From Clostridiales bacterium (GTDB taxonomy: Bacteria; Bacillota; Sulfobacillia; CADDZV01): DNA of 32,430 nt. Positions 7,955 through 15,416 of this stretch are shown here, in pieces. Each line of letters starts with the position of its first letter. Positions within the stretch are counted from its first letter, which is position 1. The notes below the pieces were generated by a model that saw nothing but the letters and a program-made list of their open reading frames with translations, was not told the DNA's origin and made no database searches. The translations under genes and the position numbers were made by a program. The DNA lies in contig CADDZV010000013.1 of the NCBI GenBank assembly GCA_902812875.1, positions 1 through 32,430 of the forward strand, read 5' to 3'.

Positions 7955-8824
7955 TCACGCGGGTGCGGTTTTTTGTGTCAGCACCAGTTTGTCGACGACG
8001 GTGGCCATAAACTCGGCGTTGCTCGGCCGGTCAGCAGCAGCATCGCGGCCGAATATCCAGTTTACCCGCTCCGGGTTGCCGCGCTCCCACGCCAGGGCGA
8101 TGGCATGGCGGATGGCCCGTTCCACCCGGTTGGGGGTTGTCCCGTAACGTTCTGCTACGGCAGGGTAGATATCCCTGCTGATGGTAGTAATCTTGCCGCG
8201 TTTGGCCACCATCACCATGATCGCATGCCGCAGATAGGCATAACCGCGAATATGTGCCGGAATGCCAATTTCCTGCATGATCAGCGTGACCTGTCTTTCC
8301 AGGTCTTCTTCCTGCGAGTGGTTGGGCGGTACCGCCGCCGCGGTGCGAGGTTTTTCGCGGGCAATTTGCCTGATCCGCTCCGTAAGCGTATCGAGGTCGA
8401 ACGGTTTCACGATGAAATAATCTGCTCCGAGCTCGGCGGCCCGGCGGGCGGAATCCTCCCGCCCGAAGGCGGTAAACATGATCACGTGTGGCGGGGGATT
8501 GAGACCCGATTCACGTATAGCTTCCAGCACCGCGATGCCATCGAGAAGTGGCAGCACCAGGTCCAGAATGACTACTTCCGGCTGGTGCTCGCGTATCAGT
8601 CGCACGGTCTCGGCGCCGTTGTAGGCAGCCCCTACGCATTCCATGTCGTCCTGGGCGTTTATGGCTCTGTCGAGCAAGGCACAAAGGTCACGGTTGTCGT
8701 CGGCAACCAGCACCCGCAATCGATTGGTCGCTCCTGTTGCCGATCGTGGCAGTCCCATCGCATATACCTTTCGGTTTTCGGATTCGGCAAAATCCTGTCT
8801 GGGAAGGGTTTCTGGTCGCGCCAT
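7955..8824 (-). CDS. spo0A: Sporulation transcription factor Spo0A
   Basis: A 289-residue response regulator. The receiver domain begins near residue 36 (RLRVLVADDN) with acidic pair Asp42/Asp43, phosphoacceptor Asp88 in VVILDLVLPLLDG, Thr118 and Lys140. A linker follows, then the Spo0A C-terminal DNA-binding domain from about residue 172 (LIMQEIGIPAHIRGYAYLRH, ISRDIYPAVAERYGTTPNRV, ERAIRHAIALAWERGN). Phosphorylated Spo0A binds 0A boxes and commits the cell to sporulation. The frame is open to 8887, but ATG 8824 is chosen because GAGGAGG lies 9 nt upstream and because the SigH-like promoter at 8880-8907 would start transcription upstream of 8824. About 35 extra residues precede the receiver domain, longer than in Bacillus. 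spoIVB is not adjacent in this window, unlike in many relatives. Confidence 0.97.
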   Translation of the reverse strand: MARPETLPRQDFAESENRKVYAMGLPRSATGATNRLRVLVADDNRDLCALLDRAINAQDDMECVGAAYNGAETVRLIREHQPEVVILDLVLPLLDGIAVLEAIRESGLNPPPHVIMFTAFGREDSARRAAELGADYFIVKPFDLDTLTERIRQIAREKPRTAAAVPPNHSQEEDLERQVTLIMQEIGIPAHIRGYAYLRHAIMVMVAKRGKITTISRDIYPAVAERYGTTPNRVERAIRHAIALAWERGNPERVNWIFGRDAAADRPSNAEFMATVVDKLVLTQKTAPA

Positions 8825-8879
8825 GGTAGGATACCTCCTCAGCCACGTTCGATTAACTATTTCCAGTCGAACAGGCAAA

Positions 8880-8907
8880 AGCTTCAAGCTACTTTATAAA
8901 AATTCCT
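8880..8907 (-). promoter_or_regulatory. SigH-like promoter of spo0A
   Basis: On the minus strand GCAGGAATT (8909-8901) fits the SigH -35 consensus RNAGGAWWW. It is followed by 12 bp and then TTGAAGCT (8887-8880), matching the GAA core of RNNGAATWW imperfectly. The predicted start would leave a leader of about 45-50 nt before the spo0A ATG. In B. subtilis the sporulation promoter of spo0A is SigH-dependent, which supports the assignment. Confidence 0.5.
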
Positions 8908-8916
8908 GCCTAGCAG

Positions 8917-8930
8917 TCCGAACGTTCGGA
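8917..8930. promoter_or_regulatory. 14-bp perfect palindrome upstream of the spo0A promoter
   Basis: TCCGAACGTTCGGA is its own reverse complement. It lies 10 bp upstream of the proposed -35 element of spo0A and before the 0A-box-like sites. It could be a dimeric repressor or activator site. It is not the Gram-positive LexA box, which has a 4-bp spacer between CGAAC and GTTCG. Confidence 0.4.
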
Positions 8931-8937
8931 AAAATCG

Positions 8938-8987
8938 ATCGACACGGGGGCCGGCGCTTCGACAGGTTATGGGTATCGCTTTCGACA
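8938..8987 (-). promoter_or_regulatory. Three tandem 0A-box-like sites upstream of spo0A
   Basis: Reading the minus strand toward spo0A, TGTCGAA occurs at 8987-8981 and 8964-8958, and the one-mismatch TGTCGAT at 8944-8938. The 0A-box core is TGTCGAA. Left edges are 23 and 20 bp apart, close to two helical turns, and all three have the same orientation as the gene. This is consistent with positive autoregulation of spo0A by Spo0A~P, as is known in Bacillus. It is inferred from sequence only. Confidence 0.6.
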
Positions 8988-9063
8988 GGTGGCGAGCGGC
9001 AGGGTAGCTGGCGAGACAGGCGAATGTAAATGCTCATAACTGCGAGCTGGGTGGGAAGGGAAA

Positions 9064-9789
9064 GTGGCGATTTTGGGCGTGGCGCTGGCAAGAGAGTTGG
9101 GAAATGTGGTAAATGCATTGGCCATCGTGGTGGGGGCGGGTCTCGGGCTTTTTCTCATGCGCGGCATTCCTCAGTCCTACCAAAACCTCGTGATGCAGGC
9201 CATTGGCCTTGCGACGCTTTTGATCGGGATGCAGTCTGCGCTCAAGTCGCAGAATTTGCTCGTCGTGATCATTGCCATGATCCTGGGAGCGGTTACAGGT
9301 ACGTTTCTGCAGCTGGAGGAGAGGCTGGAAGCGGTCGGCCACCGCCTGGAAGGGCTGGCTGGCGCCGCGGCTGGCAGGTTTACGGAGGCTTTCATGACGC
9401 CGACGCTCGTGTACATCGTGGGGGCGATGGCGGTGATGGGGCCGCTGCAGAGCGGGCTCACCGGCGACCACAGCATCGTGTATGCGAAATCTGTCCTGGA
9501 CGGCACCACGGCGATCATTTTTGCGGCGACGCTGGGGCCGGGTGTGGTTTTGTCGGCGTTGCCTGTTCTGGCGTACCAAGGGACGATTACGCTATTCGCC
9601 ACGTGGATCGCTCCTCTGCTTACTCCCGCCATGCTGAACGAGCTTGTCGCCACCGGGGGGCTCCTCATCCTCGGCATTGGCATCAACCTGCTCGAGCTCA
9701 AGCGCGTAAAGGTGGGTAATCTTCTGCCTGCCCTGCTTGTGGCTCCGCTCTTGGTGTGGCTGAAGGCGGTGCTTTCCGCCCACGGGTAG
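9064..9789 (+). CDS. DUF554 family membrane protein (YdfK-like)
   Basis: A 241-residue protein with about seven hydrophobic segments and clear DUF554 landmarks: GNVVNALAIVVGAGLGLFL near the start, AIGLATLLIGMQSAL, the central FMTPTLVYIVGAMAVMGPLQ with GDHSIVYAKSVLDGTTAIIF, and LVATGGLLILGIGINLLEL near the end. The family is widespread in Firmicutes and has no established function; a transporter is likely. GTG 9064 follows GGAAGGGAAA closely. A shorter start at TTG about 9097 (LGNVVNA) would match the usual N-terminus of the family but has a weaker Shine-Dalgarno. The gene is divergent from spo0A across the 239-bp regulatory region; no terminator was seen after it. Confidence 0.85.
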   Translation: MAILGVALARELGNVVNALAIVVGAGLGLFLMRGIPQSYQNLVMQAIGLATLLIGMQSALKSQNLLVVIIAMILGAVTGTFLQLEERLEAVGHRLEGLAGAAAGRFTEAFMTPTLVYIVGAMAVMGPLQSGLTGDHSIVYAKSVLDGTTAIIFAATLGPGVVLSALPVLAYQGTITLFATWIAPLLTPAMLNELVATGGLLILGIGINLLELKRVKVGNLLPALLVAPLLVWLKAVLSAHG

Positions 9790-10088
9790 CCTCACGCTGC
9801 ACCCCCGCACCTCCGCCTCGCCGCCGTTGCCGTGAATTTGGGAAAACTTGGTCAGAATCAGGGCAAATGGTGGCCAGACCGGGCAAAATGAGCCGGAATG
9901 TGGTCACGTTGTGACCCAACGCCCGAAGAGCTGGGCACAAATTGCTGCGCGTTCGGTTGGCGCAAACGCGCAGGAGATCCCACGCGCACGTCGAACCAGC
10001 TTTAACAGTACGACGTTTAAACAACTGTACACATGTCGACAACGTGACGACCCAAAGTGCGTACACATAAGTCAAGGGAGGTCTGCAC
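9790..10088. other. Intergenic region upstream of the metal-resistance operon
   Basis: No convincing gene is seen in this 299-bp stretch; ORFs here are low-quality and cross into neighbours. It holds an inverted repeat GGTCAC-GTT-GTGACC (9902-9916) and an 8-bp direct repeat GTACACAT at 10027-10034 and 10061-10068. The second copy lies 21 bp before the CadC-like start and could be part of the operator of this autoregulated metal sensor. No good -35/-10 pair was found. The metal-sensor Shine-Dalgarno is AGGGAGG at 10075-10081. Confidence 0.4.
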
Positions 10089-10658
10089 ATGGTGCGAAAA
10101 CCTCGTCAGCCGGCAAATCGGGCGGGACGTGACGCGGCCGCCGAGCACGACGCTGCCGCCACGGCCACCACCGGACGCGACACTGCAGGCACCACCGGCC
10201 GCGACACTGCAGGCACCACCGGCCGCGACACGGTAGCCACCACCGGGCGCCACACTGCCGGCGCACAGGCCGCCAACCGGGCGACGACAACCGTACCGAG
10301 ATCACGCGCAACGGACCGCGACGACATCTGCGGCGTCTACCGCACCGACCCGGCCAAAATCGCCCCGTTGCGTGAGAAAATCGCCCCAGCCGCCGGGGTG
10401 GCAGAGATCTTCGCCGCCCTCGCCGATCCCACGCGGGTAAAAATCGCCTACGCCCTGTGCCAGGAAGACCTGTGCGTGTGCAACCTTTCTGCCCTCCTGG
10501 GCGTGAGCCCGCAGACCTGTTCCTACCACCTGCGGCTACTGCGGAGCCTGCGGATCGTCCGCTACCGCCGGCAGGGACGCAACGTGATCTACAGCGTGGA
10601 CGACGAACATGTGCGGCAGCTCATCACCATGGCGGTGAAGCACCTGTCGCACCGGTAG
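10089..10658 (+). CDS. ArsR/SmtB-family metal sensor, CadC-like, with repetitive N-terminal extension
   Basis: A 189-residue regulator. Residues 80-189 match CadC: DICGVYRTDPAKI, then a winged helix (IFAALADPTRVKIAYAL, LCVCNLSALLGVSPQTCSYHLRLL, VRYRRQGRNVIYSV). The Cd/Pb/Zn thiolate site is visible as Cys81, Cys129 and Cys131 (LCVC), with extra Cys124 and Cys144. The SmtB-type alpha5 site is also complete in spacing: Asp172, His174, His185, His188. In the absence of metal such proteins repress their own operon. Residues 1-79 are unusual: a low-complexity Thr/Ala/Arg/Asp segment with four 8-residue repeats (TTGRDTAG type). The start ATG 10089 has AGGGAGG upstream; internal starts were not evident before the CadC part. 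The P-type ATPase gene starts 10 bp after the stop, so they form one operon. Confidence 0.9.
   Translation: MVRKPRQPANRAGRDAAAEHDAAATATTGRDTAGTTGRDTAGTTGRDTVATTGRHTAGAQAANRATTTVPRSRATDRDDICGVYRTDPAKIAPLREKIAPAAGVAEIFAALADPTRVKIAYALCQEDLCVCNLSALLGVSPQTCSYHLRLLRSLRIVRYRRQGRNVIYSVDDEHVRQLITMAVKHLSHR
10164..10259 (+). repeat. Four 24-bp tandem repeats in the metal-sensor gene
   Basis: Units at 10164-10187, 10188-10211, 10212-10235 and 10236-10259 are variants of GGCACCACCGGCCGCGACAC plus TGCA. They keep the reading frame and encode Thr-Thr-Gly-Arg-Asp-Thr-Ala-Gly-like octads. The inner units are nearly identical and the outer ones diverged, as expected from slippage or unequal exchange. Copy number may vary between strains. 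Confidence 0.9.
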
Positions 10659-10668
10659 AAAGCGGAGC

Positions 10669-12861
10669 GTGATGAAACCCATGAGCATCGATCATGCACA
10701 GCCAAGGCCGGACGAAATCGAGATCCGCCTCGGGGGGCTTGACTGTGCCGACTGTACCGTCACCATCGAGAAGGCAGTGCAAGCCATCCCCGGCGTAAAG
10801 TCGGCGGCGGCCGATTTTGGTACCGCGAGGCTACACGTACTCTTCGACAGCGGGACCGTCTCGCTCGCCGAAATCACAGAAAAGGTGCGAAGCCTCGGCT
10901 ACGAAGCCAAGCTGCCCGGTCAAGGAGCCAGCGAGGCCAGAGGCCGCACGCCCCCGTTTTGGCGTGACGAGGCCGTGTTGACAACAGCGGTGGCGGGCAT
11001 CCTTCTGGTCGCCGCTTTGGCAACAGGGAGGTTGCCCGGCACGACAGCCCTGGCCGGCTCGCATGTACTTTACGCACTGGCGATTGTGATCGCCGGATAC
11101 AAGGTTGCGTGGCGCGGCCTGCAGGCCATAGCAACCCGTTCGTTTGACGTGGATTTCCTCGTGACCATTGCTGCCGCCATGGCCCCGCTCATCAACCAGT
11201 GGTGGGAAGGCGCCCTCGTGATGTTTCTTTTCGCGGCCGGCAATGCCATGGAGGAAATCACGACTGAACGGACGCGCCGCTCGGTAGAGTCGCTTTCGGA
11301 CCTCGCACCCCCGACCGTGACCGTGCAGAGGAGTGGGGAGGAAGTGCGGATACCGGCCGGCGAGGCGGTAGTAGGCGACATCATGGTCGTGCGGCCAGGG
11401 GAACGGCTGGCCCTCGATGGCACGGTGGTTTCCGGTTATTCCGAGGTCAACGAGGCCACCATCACCGGGGAATCCATGCCGGTCGAGAAAAAGCCCGGCG
11501 CCCAGGTTTACGCCGGCACCTTGAACGGCAGCGGTTTTCTCGCCGTGCGTGTGGAAAGGCCGCCGGGCGATACCATGCTAGCCCGTATTGCGGAGCTGGT
11601 GGCCGCCGCCGCCCGCAGCCGGGCGAGCGTGGAACGCTTCATCGACCGGTTTGCGGCCATCTATACTCCAGCCATTATCGTCCTCGCCCTGGGCGCCGCC
11701 GTGATCCTGCCCGCGGTATGGCATTGGCCGCTGCGAAAAGCCATATACGATGCGCTGGCCTTGTTGCTGATCGCCTGCCCCTGCGCCCTCGTCATTTCCA
11801 CGCCAGTTTCCATTGTGGCGGGGGTGGGCAACGCGGCCCGGCGAGGGGTGCTGGTGAAGGGCGGTGCCGCCCTGGAGAGGGCGGCGAAAGTCAAAGTGGT
11901 AGCGTTTGACAAAACGGGCACCCTCACGACCGGCAAGCCCACGGTGACGGGCGTGTTGCCGGCCGACGGCCGCAGCCATCAATCAGTCTTGGCTTTGGCG
12001 GCCGTGGTAGAAGCCAAGTCGGAGCATATGCTCGCGCGGGCGATTGTCGAGGCTTGCCGCCGCGAGGACATCCCTTTCGAAGCCGGCGGCGAGTTCCAGT
12101 CCTATCCAGGAGAGGGCGCGACGGCGGTGGTAAGCGGACGCCGCTTGTCGGTTGGGTCGGAGCGTCTTTTCGCCCGCCTGGGCGTGACCGATACCGGCCA
12201 CTGGCGGGCTCAGTTGGAAGCGGCACGTGCCCGGGGTCAAACGGCGGTGCTGGTGGCTGACGGCCCCGACGTCGTCGGAATGATCACCCTGTCCGACGGT
12301 ATCCGGCCAGAAGCCCGGGCGGCGGTGCTGGGCCTTAGGTACCTGGGCATCACGCACACCGCGGTGCTCACGGGCGACCACCCTGCCACCGCCATGGCGG
12401 CCGCGGAAGCCGCCGGTGTTGGCGAGGTGCATGCGGAGCTGTTGCCCGCCCAAAAGCTCGACATCGTGCGTGAGCTCGAGGCAAAGCACGGGTCGCTGGC
12501 CATGGTGGGGGATGGCGTCAACGATGCTCCGGCGTTGGCTGCCGCTTCGCTTGGCATTGCCGTGGGGGCGAAGGCCAGCGACACTGCCTTGCAGACGGCC
12601 GACGTGGCTATCCTCTCGGACGATCTTTGCCGCGTGCCGTTTTTGCTCGGGCTCGGCCGGGCTACCGCCCGCACCATCCGTACCAACATCGCGATTGCGT
12701 TGGTGCTGAAAAGCCTCGCTTTGGTCCTGCTCGCGGCTGGCCGGCTGGCCCTCTGGATGGCTGTGCTGTCTGACACCGGGGCGTCGGTACTGGTCATCCT
12801 CAACGCTATGAGGCTTGGACTTTACGGGGCGGGGGACGCCTGCCGCCGCGAGGCAGCGTGA
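10669..12861 (+). CDS. Heavy-metal P-type ATPase (CadA/ZntA-type Zn2+/Cd2+/Pb2+ efflux)
   Basis: A 730-residue P1B-type pump. An N-terminal HMA domain carries the metal-binding CADC (Cys26, Cys29) in GGLDCADCTVTIEKAV. Then come the membrane helices, the actuator TGES motif (ITGESMPVEKKP), the transport-site CPC (Cys370, Cys372) in ACPCALVISTP, the phosphorylation site DKTGT (Asp414), the nucleotide-binding domain and the hinge GDGVNDAP (about 614-621). In the last helices Lys in LKSLAL and Asp in SDTGAS match the Zn/Cd/Pb subgroup rather than the Cu subgroup. The pump expels divalent metals using ATP. The start may be GTG 10669 or the adjacent ATG 10672; a GGAG lies just upstream. It is co-transcribed with the CadC-like sensor, which fits metal-induced expression. 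Confidence 0.95.
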   Translation: MMKPMSIDHAQPRPDEIEIRLGGLDCADCTVTIEKAVQAIPGVKSAAADFGTARLHVLFDSGTVSLAEITEKVRSLGYEAKLPGQGASEARGRTPPFWRDEAVLTTAVAGILLVAALATGRLPGTTALAGSHVLYALAIVIAGYKVAWRGLQAIATRSFDVDFLVTIAAAMAPLINQWWEGALVMFLFAAGNAMEEITTERTRRSVESLSDLAPPTVTVQRSGEEVRIPAGEAVVGDIMVVRPGERLALDGTVVSGYSEVNEATITGESMPVEKKPGAQVYAGTLNGSGFLAVRVERPPGDTMLARIAELVAAAARSRASVERFIDRFAAIYTPAIIVLALGAAVILPAVWHWPLRKAIYDALALLLIACPCALVISTPVSIVAGVGNAARRGVLVKGGAALERAAKVKVVAFDKTGTLTTGKPTVTGVLPADGRSHQSVLALAAVVEAKSEHMLARAIVEACRREDIPFEAGGEFQSYPGEGATAVVSGRRLSVGSERLFARLGVTDTGHWRAQLEAARARGQTAVLVADGPDVVGMITLSDGIRPEARAAVLGLRYLGITHTAVLTGDHPATAMAAAEAAGVGEVHAELLPAQKLDIVRELEAKHGSLAMVGDGVNDAPALAAASLGIAVGAKASDTALQTADVAILSDDLCRVPFLLGLGRATARTIRTNIAIALVLKSLALVLLAAGRLALWMAVLSDTGASVLVILNAMRLGLYGAGDACRREAA

Positions 12862-12961
12862 TTTTCCCTGCCGCCCCAGGCTGGTGTACAATGGCTTCAG
12901 TCATCCCGGGCCACGGCAGCGGGCCGGCGGCCGTTATCCTGCGGCAGGCGGTGAGGCGTGC

Positions 12962-13732
12962 ATGCTGAACATCAATCCCGTACTGTTTAACATTGGTCCC
13001 CTCGCTATCCGCTGGTATGGGGTGCTGATGGGCGTTTCCATTCTGGTGGGGGCCATCATCCTGATGCAGCTGGCCAGGCAGCGCGATGTGAATGAGGATA
13101 CCGTCCTCAATCTTCTGCCGCTCACCGTCATTGCCGGCCTCATCGGCGCCCGCATCGTTTATGTCGCCACCAACTGGAGTTTTTACGTTTTCGACCCGGC
13201 CGAAATCATACGCATCGACCACGGCGGGCTGTCATTCCACGGTGCCGTGTTTGGCGGCCTTTTGGCCGCTCTCATCTACCTGCATTACAAACGCATACCG
13301 TGGGAGCCGGTGGCCGACCTTTTTGTACCTGGCCTGAGCATCGGGATCATCCTGGTGCGTATCGGGAACCTGATCAACGGGGAGGCCCAGGGACGCATTA
13401 CTGCTTCTGGTTTCCAGCATCCCACCCAGCTATACGGATCAAGCATCGGGCTTGTGCTCTTAATCATCACCGTGGTGCTGTGGCGCCGACACGTGCGGCC
13501 GGGGGTGGTGTTCTGGAACTTCGCCCTGTGGTATTCGGTGCTTCGCAGCGTGTTTGAGGAGACGTTCCGCGACAATCCTCTGTACCTGTGGGGATATATA
13601 AACACGAAATACGGGATTGGCTTGGTTACACTTACCCAAATCGTCAGTGTACCCATCATCGCGATCGCCATCTGGCGGTTGTGGCAGTTGAACCATGAAC
13701 CGGCTGTTGCCGGCCGAAAAAAGCCCATGTAG
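12962..13732 (+). CDS. lgt: Prolipoprotein diacylglyceryl transferase Lgt
   Basis: Lgt attaches diacylglycerol from phosphatidylglycerol to the lipobox cysteine of prolipoproteins in the cytoplasmic membrane. The 256-residue product has about seven membrane segments, the N-terminal RWYGVLMGVSILVG, the GGLSFHGAVFGG block (88-99, with the conserved His93), the Lgt signature VRIGNLINGEAQGR (132-145, usually GRxGNFxNxE) and HPTQLYGSS (153-161), where most family members have Glu after Tyr. The final part includes LRSVFEETFRDNP. ATG 12962 has GGTGAGG a few bases upstream; the frame extends to 12815 inside the ATPase gene, but that extension is not family-like. At least two lipoproteins encoded here (the BmpA-like and GerC-like proteins) would be substrates. 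Small departures from the signature could mean a paralogue. Confidence 0.92.
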   Translation: MLNINPVLFNIGPLAIRWYGVLMGVSILVGAIILMQLARQRDVNEDTVLNLLPLTVIAGLIGARIVYVATNWSFYVFDPAEIIRIDHGGLSFHGAVFGGLLAALIYLHYKRIPWEPVADLFVPGLSIGIILVRIGNLINGEAQGRITASGFQHPTQLYGSSIGLVLLIITVVLWRRHVRPGVVFWNFALWYSVLRSVFEETFRDNPLYLWGYINTKYGIGLVTLTQIVSVPIIAIAIWRLWQLNHEPAVAGRKKPM

Positions 13733-13854
13733 ATACTAGACCCTATACAGACTAGTACTTGTGCCCTATTAACCGTGTATGACCTTCGCCATACCATGGT
13801 CTACGGCCAGGGATTGATTGTATGATTTTACTAGGTGAATAGGGGGCAAGTACG

Positions 13855-14364
13855 GTGAACATTTTCAAAAACAAAAGCTTCAGCATCGTGTGGGCGATCA
13901 TCCGCGTTTGGCTTGGCTATCAGTGGTTCATGGCAGGGTACGACAAATTCCACGAGGCCAACTGGATGAACGGCACTGCCCTCAAGGGATTCCTCTCCAA
14001 GGCCGCTGGTCTCATCCCCAACACCCCGGCTGCGGCCCACTACGGGTGGTACCAATCGTTCACGGCATCGATGGTCAATAGCGGGGCCTACACTTGGTTT
14101 GCACCGTTTGTGGCGGTTGGGGAGCTTCTGGTCGGCATCGCTCTCATCCTGGGTATCTTCACGTCCTTCGCCGCCGTGATGGGAGCCTTCATGAACCTCA
14201 ACTACATGCTGGCCGGCAGCACAAGCACAAACCCGGTGATGTACACCTTCGAGATCCTGCTTCTCCTGGCTGGGCTCAACGCTGGTCTGATCGGTCTCGA
14301 CTACTTCGTGATTCCCTACTTGCGGAAGCTTTTCGGACGGCAGCCGAAGTCGGAGGCCGCCTGA
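13855..14364 (+). CDS. DoxX-like membrane protein
   Basis: A 169-residue protein with four hydrophobic segments and the DoxX/DoxD pattern: VWAIIRVWLGYQWFMAGYDKF at the N-terminus, a soluble loop (residues about 36-80), FAPFVAVGELLVGIALILG, and LNYMLAGSTSTNPVMYTFEI. Archaeal DoxD is a subunit of thiosulfate:quinone oxidoreductase; most bacterial DoxX-like proteins are uncharacterised, with proposed roles in redox or sulfur stress. GTG 13855 follows AGGGGG with about 8 nt spacing. The gene stands alone in a 122-bp AT-richer upstream gap and is followed by a strong stem-loop, so it is probably monocistronic. Assigning thiosulfate oxidation would be over-reach. Confidence 0.82.
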   Translation: MNIFKNKSFSIVWAIIRVWLGYQWFMAGYDKFHEANWMNGTALKGFLSKAAGLIPNTPAAAHYGWYQSFTASMVNSGAYTWFAPFVAVGELLVGIALILGIFTSFAAVMGAFMNLNYMLAGSTSTNPVMYTFEILLLLAGLNAGLIGLDYFVIPYLRKLFGRQPKSEAA

Positions 14365-14396
14365 AACGCCCCGCGGAATGTCATACTTCCCTGACC

Positions 14397-14429
14397 AACA
14401 AAGGAGGCCCGCCAAGGGCCTCCTTTGTT
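14397..14429. terminator. Stem-loop between convergent DoxX-like and importer genes
   Basis: AACAAAGGAGGCCC and GGGCCTCCTTTGTT form a perfect 14-bp stem with a 5-nt loop. The 3' arm ends in TTTGTT and is followed by ATTGT on the plus strand. It lies between the stop codons of two convergent transcription units (14364 and 14464) and is symmetric enough to act on both. Confidence 0.8.
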
Positions 14430-14463
14430 ATTGTCCTGTATTGGTCTTCGCAACCATGGAGTT

Positions 14464-15414
14464 TTATTCGCCGCTCCGCTCGTATGGGACACCGTCGGCC
14501 GCCGGCGCCCGGGCGTGTCCGACGGCCCCCGCAAGCACCACGATGGTGAGGATGTACGGCAGGCTGTTCACAAACTGGTAAGGGACGTGGGGGATGGTGA
14601 CCCGGATCGACAGCGAGTCCGCCAAGCCGAAAAGCAGGGACGCGAACATTGCCCCCACGGGCGTCCAGTTGCCAAAGATCATTGCCGCCAGGGCCACAAA
14701 ACCGCGGCCGGCGGTCATGCCCTCCACGTACATGCTGGTCTGCTCCACCGCCAGGTAGCCGCCGGCCAGCCCCGCAAGAAGGCCGCTGATGAGTACGCCG
14801 GAATACCGCATCAGCACAACGTTGATGCCAAGGGTATCCGCCGCCAGCGGGTTTTCGCCCACGGAACGGAGGCGGAGGCCGAAGACGGTCCGGTTTAGCA
14901 CCCACCAAGACACCGGCACCAGCACGAACGCGAACACGATGAGGGGTGAAAGGTTAGCCATAAGCGGCTGCAGGGCCGGAATCTGGTCGAGCACGGGCAC
15001 GTCAATGCGCGGTAGGCTCGGCACGCTCGGCGATGTGGTAGCAGAATGGAACAGGGCCTGGCTTGCCACCCGCACAAGCCCATAGGCCAGGGTGTTGATG
15101 GCCACGCCGGAGACAATCTGGTCGACGCGGAAGGTCACACTGACAATGGCGTGCACGAGGGCCATGATGGCTCCGGCTACGGCTCCGATGGCCAGGCCCG
15201 CGAGCGGTCCGTAAGTATAGGCACCCCATGCCGACCAGAAGGCTCCGAATATCATCATGCCCTCGAGTCCGATGTTGACGACGCCGCCGCGCTCAGTAAA
15301 GACGGCCCCCAGGGCTGTCAGCAAAAGCGGCGTCGTCAGGCGGATGGCTGATGCCACCGCATCGGCAATCGCCGGTGATGAAACTCCCGCCGCCAGGATA
15401 AGGTCTGGATGCAT
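14464..15414 (-). CDS. Nucleoside-type ABC importer permease 2 (NupQ/YufQ-like)
   Basis: A 316-residue BPD_transp_2 (branched-chain amino acid/ribose type) permease with 8-10 hydrophobic segments. Typical motifs are ALGAVFTERGGVVNIGLEGMM, RVDQIVSGVAINTLA, FGLRLRSVGENPLAADTLGI (the ATPase-coupling region) and GRGFVALAAMIFGNW. It is the smaller of two different permeases encoded side by side and would form the heterodimeric channel with the NupP-like protein. Its start is 2 bp after the preceding stop, indicating tight coupling. In B. subtilis the NupNOPQ system imports guanosine; substrate specificity cannot be read from permease sequence. Confidence 0.9.
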   Translation of the reverse strand: MHPDLILAAGVSSPAIADAVASAIRLTTPLLLTALGAVFTERGGVVNIGLEGMMIFGAFWSAWGAYTYGPLAGLAIGAVAGAIMALVHAIVSVTFRVDQIVSGVAINTLAYGLVRVASQALFHSATTSPSVPSLPRIDVPVLDQIPALQPLMANLSPLIVFAFVLVPVSWWVLNRTVFGLRLRSVGENPLAADTLGINVVLMRYSGVLISGLLAGLAGGYLAVEQTSMYVEGMTAGRGFVALAAMIFGNWTPVGAMFASLLFGLADSLSIRVTIPHVPYQFVNSLPYILTIVVLAGAVGHARAPAADGVPYERSGE

Positions 15415-15416
15415 TG

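Noticed and set aside
9848-10132. 94-codon plus-strand frame before the metal sensor
   Set aside because: No Shine-Dalgarno, mixed composition, and overlap with the start of the CadC-like gene, which has a strong ribosome-binding site.
11983-12891. 302-codon minus-strand frame opposite the P-type ATPase
   Set aside because: Antisense shadow of a gene with all catalytic motifs in place.
13735-13756. Short inverted repeat ACTAG-N12-CTAGT before the DoxX-like gene
   Set aside because: Five-base arms are too short to call an operator, and no promoter with good spacing was found nearby.
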